A stretch of 7,413 nt of DNA, taken from assembly GCA_002360295.1 (NCBI GenBank), contig DEQI01000307.1, positions 1-7,413 of the forward strand, written 5' to 3'. The notes under the pieces were generated by a model, which saw nothing but the letters and a program-made list of their open reading frames with translations, did no database searches and was not told the origin of the DNA. The stretch's first letter is position 1. The number at the start of each line of letters is the position of its first letter. Source of the stretch: Planococcaceae bacterium UBA3370 (GTDB lineage Bacteria > Bacillota > Bacilli > Bacillales_A > Planococcaceae). This document shows, piece after piece, positions 1 through 5,928 of the stretch. The position numbers and the translations under genes are program-made.

Positions 1-1008
1 TTCAACCGTCAAGGTACACCACTCGTTGAAATCGTATCTGAGCCAGACATTCGCACTCCAGACGAAGCATATGCATACCTTGAAAAACTAAAATCTATTA
101 TCCAATATACAGGTGTATCAGACTGTAAAATGGAAGAAGGTTCTCTACGTTGTGACGCAAACATTTCACTTCGTCCATATGGTCAAGAAGAGTTCGGTAC
201 AAAAACAGAGCTAAAAAACTTAAACTCCTTTAACTACGTGCGTAAAGGCTTAGAGCACGAGGAAATCCGCCAAGCAGAAGTATTAATGGCTGGTGGTGTG
301 ATTGAGCAGGAAACACGCCGTTTCGATGAGAAAACAGGGAAAACAATTCTAATGCGTGTAAAAGAAGGTACGGACGATTACCGTTACTTCCCAGAGCCTG
401 ATTTAGTACGTCTTTCGATTTCTGATGAGTGGGTGGAACGCGTAAAAGCATCTATTCCAGAGCTTCCAGATGCTCGTAAAGCGCGTTATGAATCAGAGCT
501 TGGCTTAACTGCTTACGACGCAGCTGTACTTGTTGTGAACAAAGAAATCTCAGACTTCTTTGATGCAATGGTAGCAGCTGGCGCAGATGCGAAGCTTTCT
601 GCGAACTGGTTAATGGGGGATGTATCTGCGTACTTAAATGCAGAGCAAAAAGAGCTTGGTCAAACAGCTCTGACACCAGAAAACCTTGCAGGAATGGTGA
701 AATTAATTTCTGATGGTACAATCTCTTCAAAAATTGCGAAGAAAGTATTCACAGAGTTAGTAACAAACGGTGGCGATGCTTCCAAAATCGTAAAAGAAAA
801 AGGCTTGGTTCAAATTTCTGACCCAGCTGTTATTCTTGGTTTCGTCACAACAGTGTTAGACAACGATCCAAAATCAGTAGAGGACTTCAAAGCGGGTAAA
901 GACCGTGCAATTAAAGCACTTCTTGGCCAAATTATGAAAGCTTCTAAAGGACAAGCTAACCCACAATTAACAAACCAAATCCTTATGGAAGAAATTAATA
1001 AACGTTAA
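1..1008 (+). CDS. gatB: Aspartyl/glutamyl-tRNA amidotransferase subunit B (GatB), 5'-truncated by window edge
   Basis: GatB is the tRNA-binding and kinase subunit of the cytoplasmic GatCAB complex. This complex converts Glu-tRNA(Gln) (and Asp-tRNA(Asn) in some species) to the amidated form, using ammonia passed on from GatA. The frame is open from base 1, giving 335 residues and a TAA stop. The family is about 475 residues long, so roughly the first 140 are outside the window. Visible residues 1-16 carry the family signature NRxGxPLxEIV. Residues 45-54 read [10 protein letters not shown], 104-110 ETRRFDE and 126-134 YRYFPEPDL, all typical of the GatB catalytic domain. From about residue 186 to the end is the helical YqeY-like tRNA-binding tail, ending in the characteristic [13 protein letters not shown] segment. 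The methionine at 130 is internal, not a start. gatC and gatA probably lie upstream, outside the window. A terminator follows 8 bases after the stop, so gatB is the last gene of its transcript. Identification is very secure. Confidence 0.97.
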   Translation, partial: FNRQGTPLVEIVSEPDIRTPDEAYAYLEKLKSIIQYTGVSDCKMEEGSLRCDANISLRPYGQEEFGTKTELKNLNSFNYVRKGLEHEEIRQAEVLMAGGVIEQETRRFDEKTGKTILMRVKEGTDDYRYFPEPDLVRLSISDEWVERVKASIPELPDARKARYESELGLTAYDAAVLVVNKEISDFFDAMVAAGADAKLSANWLMGDVSAYLNAEQKELGQTALTPENLAGMVKLISDGTISSKIAKKVFTELVTNGGDASKIVKEKGLVQISDPAVILGFVTTVLDNDPKSVEDFKAGKDRAIKALLGQIMKASKGQANPQLTNQILMEEINKR

Positions 1009-1016
1009 TTTTTGAT

Positions 1017-1056
1017 AAACACGGATATCGATATGAATCGGTATCCGTGTTTTTTT
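1017..1056 (+). terminator. Intrinsic terminator of the gat operon
   Basis: A 12-bp stem (1021-1032 with 1037-1048, one G-T pair) closes on an ATGA tetraloop. AAAC at 1017-1020 can extend it by pairing with GTTT at 1049-1052. Seven T residues (1050-1056) follow the core stem. It begins 8 bases after the gatB stop, so transcription from gat should end here. Confidence 0.93.
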
Positions 1057-1118
1057 ATTTGTTTTTTGGTTCATTACCATAACTTGGGATTTATTTCCGT
1101 TCTGCATACGACAGGCGC

Positions 1119-1240
1119 CAGAGATATCATGAAATTTCGCGGGGATATCATGAACTTTTTCGATATATCATGAAATTTCACGGGGATATCATGAACTTTT
1201 TCGATATATCATGAAATTTCGCAGAGATATCATGAAATTC
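1119..1240. repeat. Tandem array of six ~20-bp repeats in alternating A/B types (41-bp dimer)
   Basis: The core ATATCATGAA occurs six times, starting at 1124, 1145, 1165, 1186, 1206 and 1227, so the spacings are 21, 20, 21, 20 and 21. Type A units (1124-1144, 1165-1185, 1206-1226) continue ATTTC and end GC-rich. A2 differs from A1 at one base and A3 at two. Type B units (1145-1164 and 1186-1205) continue CTTTTTCGAT and are identical to each other over 20 bases. The sixth copy starts as type A and decays after 1240. Both ends carry the same 18-mer CAGAGATATCATGAAATT (1119-1136 and 1222-1239). The units contain the palindromes GATATC, TCATGA and GAAATTTC. There are no unique spacers, so this is not CRISPR. 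Function is unknown: it could be a binding-site array, a bent-DNA element or a species-specific interspersed repeat. Confidence 0.9.
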
Positions 1241-1265
1241 TAATAAAGCACTCGAATTTTCATTT

Positions 1266-1293
1266 TTGACAAGATCAATTATTTGTATAAAAA
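1266..1293 (+). promoter_or_regulatory. Probable sigma-A promoter of the thioredoxin-like gene
   Basis: A consensus -35 box TTGACA lies at 1266-1271. The -10 region is the AT-rich run TATAAAAAT at 1286-1294. TAAAAA at 1288-1293 gives a 16-base spacer with 4 of 6 matches, while the better TATAAA at 1286-1291 gives a short 14-base spacer. The -35 is convincing and the exact -10 is not. It sits after the gat terminator and 26 bases past the repeat array, about 50 bases before the start codon. Confidence 0.5.
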
Positions 1294-1325
1294 TGGTTTG
1301 CGATGCACAATAGAAATAAAAGTAT

Positions 1326-1331
1326 AGGGGG
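1326..1331 (+). promoter_or_regulatory. Shine-Dalgarno site setting the start at 1340
   Basis: AGGGGG lies 8 bases before ATG 1340, a good distance for a Bacillota ribosome binding site. It supports this methionine as the true start of the thioredoxin-like protein. Confidence 0.75.
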
Positions 1332-1339
1332 AATTGTAG

Positions 1340-1897
1340 ATGAAAACAGAACAACAATATTTTGAAGAAGCAGTATCAATCCAAGAATATATGGAACATA
1401 TGACGCAGCTGAAAGAATTAAGTTTTGAAATTTACAACCAGTTTGAAGTGCCAAATGATGATTTTATCGAGAAGCTAAAAAATAGCGGCTATCATTTGCT
1501 AGTTATTACGGAAGACTGGTGTGGCGATGCGATGTTAAATAATCCAATCATTCGTAAAGTAGTAGAAGCAGCAGGATTAACGATGCGTGCAACATTACGT
1601 GATGCCGATACGGAGTTAATTGATCGCTATTTAACAAACGGTGGACGTGCCATTCCTATCTATTTAGTTTTAAATGATGAAGGAGAAGTTGTTGCAAAAT
1701 GGGGTCCACGCGCACCAGAATTGCAACAATTAGTAATGGAATTACGTGCAAAGTTGCCAGATAAAGAGGATCCAAGCTTTGAGCAAGCTCAGCTAGAAAT
1801 GTACACAGCAATGCGTGACCGCTACACAAAAGATGCTGAAATTTGGAACTATGTATATAATAGCTTTAAACAAGCAATAGAGCCGACATTATCTTAA
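1340..1897 (+). CDS. Thioredoxin-fold family protein with single-cysteine WCGDA motif
   Basis: This 185-residue protein has no signal peptide or membrane segment, so it is probably cytoplasmic. Residues about 49-64 read as a beta strand (YHLLVITED) leading into WCGDA at 60-64, the position of the thioredoxin WCGPC active site. The RAIPIYLVLN segment at 103-112 supplies the cis-proline (Pro106) and the following strand, and DxDGEVV-like turns complete the fold. The family resembles the small Bacillota proteins annotated as thioredoxin family (Thioredoxin_9-like). Cys61 is the only cysteine in the protein: the second active-site cysteine is alanine, so ordinary dithiol-disulfide exchange is ruled out. 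Monothiol chemistry, a peroxidase-like or bacillithiol-linked role, or a non-redox role remain possible. The N-terminal 45 and C-terminal 40 residues are charged helices. It is a single-gene unit with its own likely promoter and terminator. Fold assignment is fairly secure and biochemical role unknown. Confidence 0.85.
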   Translation: MKTEQQYFEEAVSIQEYMEHMTQLKELSFEIYNQFEVPNDDFIEKLKNSGYHLLVITEDWCGDAMLNNPIIRKVVEAAGLTMRATLRDADTELIDRYLTNGGRAIPIYLVLNDEGEVVAKWGPRAPELQQLVMELRAKLPDKEDPSFEQAQLEMYTAMRDRYTKDAEIWNYVYNSFKQAIEPTLS

Positions 1898-1917
1898 TTC
1901 CATACAGACAATAAAAA

Positions 1918-1968
1918 GGGCTATCCCAAGTGAATTGACTCACTTTTGGGATAGCCTATTGTTTTTTT
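1918..1968. terminator. Bidirectional terminator between convergent genes
   Basis: GGCTATCCC (1919-1927) pairs with GGGATAGCC (1948-1956). An upper stem GTGA/TCAC (1930-1933 with 1940-1943) closes a 6-base loop, and AA at 1928-1929 faces TTTT at 1944-1947. On the plus strand a T-rich run (1959-1968) follows. On the minus strand the stem is followed by TTTTT (complement of 1913-1917). It therefore serves both the thioredoxin-like gene and the opp operon. The oppF stop at 1967-1969 touches its edge, so the hairpin starts right at the end of that gene. Confidence 0.9.
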
Positions 1969-2881
1969 AGTCATTTTTCAGCCAGCTTTTTAACTGCGCA
2001 TCTGTTGCAAGAACAAAGTGTTTTGGTCTTGCTTCTATCACTTTTGCGTCTGTCGGAACTTCTTCATGCTTGTATGGAATACGGACACGATTCCGCTCAT
2101 ATTCTGGGTTCGGCTGAGGAACGGCGGAAAGTAATGATTTCGTATACGGGTGAATAGGATGGTTGTAAATTTCATCTGCCTCACCTAATTCGACAATACG
2201 TCCACGATACATAACAGCAATACGATCAGAAATGTATTTGACCATTGATAAGTCATGAGCAATGAATAAATACGTTAAGCCACGCTCTTTTTGCAATTGT
2301 TTTAATAAGTTAACAACTTGAGCTTGGATGGATACGTCAAGTGCAGAAATTGGCTCATCGGCAATGATAAAGCTTGGATTTAAGCTTAATGCACGAGCAA
2401 TTCCGATCCGTTGACGCTGACCGCCTGAAAACTCATGGGCGTAGCGGTTAGCATGTTCACGAGTTAAACCGACAGCTTCGAGTAAAGAACCTATTTTTTC
2501 TTGGCGTTCGGCTTTATTTTTGTAAAGGCCATGAATATCAAATGCTTCTGCAATAATTTCACCTGCAGTCATACGTGGGTTTAATGATGCGTATGGATCT
2601 TGGAAAATCATTTGCATTTCACGGTTAAATTGCATAGCTTCCTTACGTGATTTGTATTCATTTATATTTTTCCCTTTGAAGAGGATTTCACCTTCAGTAA
2701 TGTCATAGAGACGAATAATAGAACGACCAGTTGTTGATTTACCACAACCAGATTCCCCAACAAGACCAAGTGTTTCGCCTTCATAAACATCAAAGCTAAT
2801 ACCATCGATTGCTTTAATAGGAGCATTCTTAGTGCCAAAATGTTGTTTTAATCCTTTTACTTCTAAAATTTTATTGGCCAT
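1967..2881 (-). CDS. oppF: Oligopeptide ABC transporter ATP-binding protein OppF
   Basis: OppF is one of the two ATPases that power the oligopeptide importer on the cytoplasmic face, pairing with OppD. The 304 residues show a full ABC domain: Walker [10 protein letters not shown] at 42-50, Q-loop FQDP at 93-96, signature FSGGQ at 151-155, Walker B FIIADEP at 171-177 and the switch histidine in FIAHD at 209. The C-terminal region has HPYTKSLL (244-251) and the YERNRVR segment typical of Bacillus OppF. The start is ATG 2881, not the TTG at 2911 that opens the longest frame: AAAAGGAGG lies 9 bases before ATG 2881, and the TTG start has no such site and would add an untypical KAIKRRR leader. The gene overlaps oppD by 11 bases and is last in the operon. 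The GCxFxxRC-type cysteine motif of many family members is absent. Confidence 0.95.
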   Translation of the reverse strand: MANKILEVKGLKQHFGTKNAPIKAIDGISFDVYEGETLGLVGESGCGKSTTGRSIIRLYDITEGEILFKGKNINEYKSRKEAMQFNREMQMIFQDPYASLNPRMTAGEIIAEAFDIHGLYKNKAERQEKIGSLLEAVGLTREHANRYAHEFSGGQRQRIGIARALSLNPSFIIADEPISALDVSIQAQVVNLLKQLQKERGLTYLFIAHDLSMVKYISDRIAVMYRGRIVELGEADEIYNHPIHPYTKSLLSAVPQPNPEYERNRVRIPYKHEEVPTDAKVIEARPKHFVLATDAQLKSWLKND

Positions 2882-3929
2882 TGTTATTCGCCTCCTTTTT
2901 ATAGCCTTCAATACGGCGTGCTACCGCTTCAGGTAGCGGAATTTTCGGCGCATCAGGATGGAGTAGCCAAGTTTTTGCATAATGCGTGTCAGATACTTTA
3001 AACATAGGTGGTTCTTTTTCAAAATCAATCGCTAACGCAAATTCGTTACGAGAAGCGAATGCATCGCCTTTTGGTGGATTGATTAGGTTTGGCGGAGAAC
3101 CTGGAATCGCACGTAATAGTTCATCTGCATCGTTATCTAAATCAGGCATTGAGCCTAATAAGCCCCATGTATATGGATGTTTTGGATTATAGAATATGTC
3201 ATTAACTGTACCATACTCTACAATTTGTCCTGCATACATAACAGCTACACGGTCAGCAATATTCGCTACTACACCTAGATCATGCGTAATGAAAATAATC
3301 GACGTGTTTGATTTCTTTTGAATTTCTTTCATTAACTCTAATATTTGAGCTTGAATCGTTACATCTAAAGCTGTTGTAGGTTCATCAGCGATTAATAGCT
3401 TTGGATCAGCAGCTAATGCAATAGCGATAACAACACGCTGACGCATCCCGCCAGAAAGTTCGTGAGGGTAAGCACGGAAACGTTTTTCTGGGTAGGGGAT
3501 GCCAACTTGATCTAACAACTGAATCGCACGCTTTTTTGCTTCTTCGCGAGTTGAAACTTTTTTATGCTTTAAAATCACTTCTGTAATTTGATATCCAATA
3601 CGTATTGTTGGGTTTAAAGCTGTCATCGGATCTTGGAAAATCATCGCAATATCATTACCACGAATACTCATCATTTCTTTTTCAGATAACGGGATAATAT
3701 CCTTACCTTTAAATAATATTTGACCGTCAGCATAAACCCCAGGTGGCTGTGGTATTAATTTCATTAAGGCATTACTTGTTACACTTTTACCCGAACCTGA
3801 CTCACCAACGATTGCCAATGTTTCGCCTTCATAAAGTTCGAAATTTACGCCACGAACAGCTTGTACGACACCGGCATACGTTTTGAAATTGATACGTAAG
3901 TCTTTCACTTCTAATACTTTTTTCTTCAT
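2871..3929 (-). CDS. oppD: Oligopeptide ABC transporter ATP-binding protein OppD
   Basis: OppD is the second ATPase of the importer and forms the heterodimer with OppF under the OppB/OppC channel. From ATG 3929 it is 352 residues. Visible are Walker A GESGSGKS at 42-49, Q-loop FQDP near 98-101, signature LSGGM at 158-162, Walker B LLIADEP at 178-184 and HD at 216-217. After these comes the C-terminal oligopeptide-transporter extension HPYTWGLL and IPGSPPNLINPPKGDAFASR (275-294). The last 60 residues include DTHYAKTWLLHPDAP, typical of Bacillota OppD. The longest frame opens at GTG 3938, but that codon lies inside the Shine-Dalgarno sequence, whereas ATG 3929 is 8 bases downstream of it. The protein has no cysteine at all. 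In the PPKGDAFASRN stretch, Asp and Asn stand where GC...RC would bind a cluster in other family members. The start lies 14 bases after the oppC stop. Confidence 0.95.
   Translation of the reverse strand: MKKKVLEVKDLRINFKTYAGVVQAVRGVNFELYEGETLAIVGESGSGKSVTSNALMKLIPQPPGVYADGQILFKGKDIIPLSEKEMMSIRGNDIAMIFQDPMTALNPTIRIGYQITEVILKHKKVSTREEAKKRAIQLLDQVGIPYPEKRFRAYPHELSGGMRQRVVIAIALAADPKLLIADEPTTALDVTIQAQILELMKEIQKKSNTSIIFITHDLGVVANIADRVAVMYAGQIVEYGTVNDIFYNPKHPYTWGLLGSMPDLDNDADELLRAIPGSPPNLINPPKGDAFASRNEFALAIDFEKEPPMFKVSDTHYAKTWLLHPDAPKIPLPEAVARRIEGYKKEANNNGQ
2891..2899 (-). promoter_or_regulatory. Shine-Dalgarno site that decides the oppF start
   Basis: AAAAGGAGG on the minus strand ends 9 bases before ATG 2881. 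It lies inside the last codons of oppD, so oppF translation starts from within oppD and is probably coupled to it. It argues against the upstream TTG at 2911. Confidence 0.88.
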
Positions 3930-3937
3930 CTCGTACA

Positions 3938-3945
3938 CCTTCCTT
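3938..3945 (-). promoter_or_regulatory. Shine-Dalgarno site that decides the oppD start
   Basis: AAGGAAGG on the minus strand ends 8 bases before ATG 3929 and overlaps the oppC stop codon (3944-3946). The GTG at 3938 uses the last base of this site and so cannot be its start codon. Confidence 0.82.
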
Positions 3946-4879
3946 ATTTACGTAATTTCGGATCTAGCGCATCACGAAGTCCGTCTCCAACAGCGTTAAA
4001 TGCAAAAATCGTTAACGAGATGAACACGGCTGGGAAAATTAATCGCCATGGTGCTGAAGTTAACGCCTTCATCCCTTCAGAAGCCATTGTACCCCAGCTT
4101 GCCATAGGTGCTTGAACACCGAGACCTAAATAACTGAGGAAGGACTCTGTGAAAATGGCGCTAGGAATTGTTAATGTCATCGTTACTAAAATGGCACCCA
4201 TTGCATTTGGAATAAGGTGACGTCTTATTAAGTGCCATTTGTTAGCTCCTAATGTGCGAGCAGCTAGTACATACTCTTGATTTTTAATCGATAATACTTC
4301 ACTACGAACGATACGAGCCATGTTTACCCAGCCTGTAATCGAAAGAGCAATAATTAAAGGAAGTAACCCTTGTTCCATTACTACTAATAGAATGATTACA
4401 ACTAATAGGTAAGGAACAGCTGTTAATACGTCAGCAATACGCATCATAATATTATCTACGCGACCTCCATATAGGCCTGCAATACTGCCCCATAAGACAC
4501 CAATAACCAAATCAATGAAAGCAGCAGTTAAACCGATAAATAAAGAAATACGAGCACCTACCCATACACGGACGAATATATCACGTGCTAGGTCGTCTGT
4601 ACCGAACCAGTGTGTAGCAGAGGGAGGTGAATTATATAAACCAACATTTTGATCATAGCTATATTGTGAGAATATAGGTACAAAAATGGCCATACCTGCA
4701 ATAATGATTAAAAGCCCTAAGCCGATTAAAGCCAATTTATTGTGAGAGAAGCGATAAAATACTTCTTTCCAGAAAGAGACTTGCTTTTTTGAAAGCTGTT
4801 CTGTCTCATCAAAACGCCCACCAACGACTTTAAACATGTCAGGTGATAACTTTTCAAGATTTGGATCGTTTTGAGCCAT
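3944..4879 (-). CDS. oppC: Oligopeptide ABC transporter permease OppC
   Basis: OppC is one of the two membrane subunits forming the peptide channel. The 311 residues begin with a cytoplasmic tail of about 45 residues, followed by the OppC N-terminal membrane segment (about 48-70). A periplasm-equivalent loop then leads to the family hallmark HWFGTDDLARDIFVRVWVGA (90-109). Further membrane segments are at about 112-137, 155-168, 172-190, 227-248 and 281-299. The EAA loop that contacts the ATPases is around 203-225 (YVLAARTLGANKWHLIRRH), and the C-terminus GDGLRDALDPKLR is standard. The start is ATG 4879, overlapping the oppB stop by one base (TAATG), with AAAGGAG (4890-4896) upstream. This arrangement implies coupling with OppB at equal amounts. 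The length is normal for the family. Confidence 0.95.
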   Translation of the reverse strand: MAQNDPNLEKLSPDMFKVVGGRFDETEQLSKKQVSFWKEVFYRFSHNKLALIGLGLLIIIAGMAIFVPIFSQYSYDQNVGLYNSPPSATHWFGTDDLARDIFVRVWVGARISLFIGLTAAFIDLVIGVLWGSIAGLYGGRVDNIMMRIADVLTAVPYLLVVIILLVVMEQGLLPLIIALSITGWVNMARIVRSEVLSIKNQEYVLAARTLGANKWHLIRRHLIPNAMGAILVTMTLTIPSAIFTESFLSYLGLGVQAPMASWGTMASEGMKALTSAPWRLIFPAVFISLTIFAFNAVGDGLRDALDPKLRK

Positions 4880-5808
4880 TATTTTTTCGCTCCTTTCAGT
4901 TTAATTCTTGGATCAATCACACTATATAAAATATCTACTATTAATACAGCGAATAATAGAATGATTGCATAGAACACGGTTGTCCCCATAATCACAGTGT
5001 AATCACGGTTCGTAATCGAAGTAACGAAATGGCGACCTAAACCAGGAATTGCGAAAATTTGCTCAATAACGAAACTACCTGTAATAACACCTGCAAATAA
5101 AGGTCCTAAATATGTGACAACTGGCAAGAGAGCATTACGTAATGTGTGCTTGAAGACGATCGTCCATTTGCCTAGTCCTTTCGCTCGAGCTAGCTTTACA
5201 TAATCACTATTCGTTTGTTCCAACATACTTGAACGTGTCAATTTTGCAATAAAGCCAGCGTGTGTAATAGCGATAGCAACTGCCGGTAAAATTGTGTAGG
5301 TAAAACCTTTCCATCCACTTACAGGGAACCATCCAGCTTTAAAGGATAAATAGTATTGTAATAATCCCGCAAGAATAAAGGAAGGTACGGATATACCTAG
5401 TATTGCGACCACAGTAGACACATAGTCAGGAAGTTTATTATGGTATAGGGCAGAAATAATACCTAATAAAACGCCTAAACCGATTGCTAATACCATTGCT
5501 TCTACACCGAGAGCAACAGATATTGGGAAACTTTCTGAAATAAGATCGTTTGTTGAGCGACCTTTATATTTCATAGACTCACCAAAATCGAAACTCATTG
5601 TTGAAACTAAATAATCTTTATATTGCACATACCATGGATTATCTAATCCATATTTAGCATTTAGTTGTTCTTCAATTGCTGGTGGGAGTTGACGTTCACT
5701 TGAGAAAGGACTACCAGGAGCAAGCTGCATTAAGAAAAATGTAGCCGTAATGATTAAGTACATTGCAATGACAATGTAAACTAAACGTTTAAAAATGTAA
5801 CCGAGCAT
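4879..5808 (-). CDS. oppB: Oligopeptide ABC transporter permease OppB
   Basis: OppB is the partner permease of OppC. The 309 residues start with a membrane segment (about 9-28) and the MQLAPGSPF motif (27-35) characteristic of OppB/DppB. An extracellular loop with the [10 protein letters not shown] segment (54-63) follows. Further membrane segments are at about 97-121, 130-153, 171-188, 227-249 and 273-296. The EAA loop at 203-221 ([19 protein letters not shown]) is the docking site for the ATPases, and the protein ends with the usual [11 protein letters not shown] 5808 is preceded by AAAGGAGG with an 8-base spacer, the strongest ribosome binding site in the operon. It follows the oppA-oppB hairpin gap of 120 bases and runs directly into oppC. 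No internal promoter was seen in that gap. Confidence 0.95.
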   Translation of the reverse strand: MLGYIFKRLVYIVIAMYLIITATFFLMQLAPGSPFSSERQLPPAIEEQLNAKYGLDNPWYVQYKDYLVSTMSFDFGESMKYKGRSTNDLISESFPISVALGVEAMVLAIGLGVLLGIISALYHNKLPDYVSTVVAILGISVPSFILAGLLQYYLSFKAGWFPVSGWKGFTYTILPAVAIAITHAGFIAKLTRSSMLEQTNSDYVKLARAKGLGKWTIVFKHTLRNALLPVVTYLGPLFAGVITGSFVIEQIFAIPGLGRHFVTSITNRDYTVIMGTTVFYAIILLFAVLIVDILYSVIDPRIKLKGAKK

Positions 5809-5857
5809 TGAGACAACCTCCTTTTTTCACAATTTCGAATATTTATCTGTACTATTA

Positions 5858-5894
5858 AAGGCTGCTTGAAACTGAAATCAGTTTAAGCAGCCTT
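5858..5894 (-). terminator. oppA-oppB intergenic stem-loop, probable leaky terminator or mRNA stabiliser
   Basis: A 10-bp perfect stem (5858-5867 with 5885-5894) continues, after one bulged G at 5868, into a further 6 bp (5869-5874 with 5879-5884) around an AAAT loop. On the minus strand it lies 34 bases after the oppA stop. Only TTT follows the stem before AATAGT, so it lacks a proper U-tract. Such hairpins after a binding-protein gene are known in other importer operons to leave the first gene more abundant. That role here is inferred. Confidence 0.75.
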
Positions 5895-5928
5895 ATCAAT
5901 TTTCCTAATGTTTAAATAACTAAAATTA

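Larger units (their letters stand above)
1009..1339. other. 331-base intergenic region between gatB and the thioredoxin-like gene
   Basis: In order the gap holds the gat terminator (to 1056), an unremarkable AT-rich stretch (1057-1118) that includes a GGCGCC palindrome at 1114-1119, the tandem repeat array (1119-1240), an AT-rich spacer, a probable promoter (1266-1293) and a Shine-Dalgarno site (1326-1331). I found no convincing coding frame. The repeat period of 41 bases is not a multiple of three and each frame soon meets stops. No tRNA or recognised structured RNA was seen. Confidence 0.8.

Noticed and set aside
230..730. Two minus-strand frames (230-451 and 452-730)
   Set aside because: Both lie wholly inside gatB on the opposite strand, with no ribosome binding site and low-complexity Leu/Ser/His-rich products, as expected of antisense shadows.
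1121..1180. Small peptide encoded in the repeat array
   Set aside because: One frame reads MKFRGDIMNFFDIS then stops. The 41-base period shifts frame each time, so no peptide repeat is preserved, and there is no ribosome binding site.
1119..1240. CRISPR array
   Set aside because: The units are contiguous at 20-21 bases with no unique spacers, and no cas gene is nearby.
2882..2911. TTG start at 2911 for oppF
   Set aside because: It has no Shine-Dalgarno site, adds a leader unlike the family, and a perfect site directs initiation to ATG 2881.
2986..3192. Plus-strand 68-residue frame inside oppD
   Set aside because: Antisense to a conserved part of OppD, with no promoter or ribosome binding site.
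3930..3938. GTG start at 3938 for oppD
   Set aside because: The codon overlaps the Shine-Dalgarno sequence itself; ATG 3929 has correct spacing.
5828..5846. CodY-box-like sequence upstream of oppB
   Set aside because: The best alignment I could make to the CodY consensus matches only about 9 of 15 positions, which is expected by chance in AT-rich DNA.
5809..5928. Internal promoter for oppBCDF
   Set aside because: I found no pair of -35 and -10 boxes with acceptable match and spacing on the minus strand.
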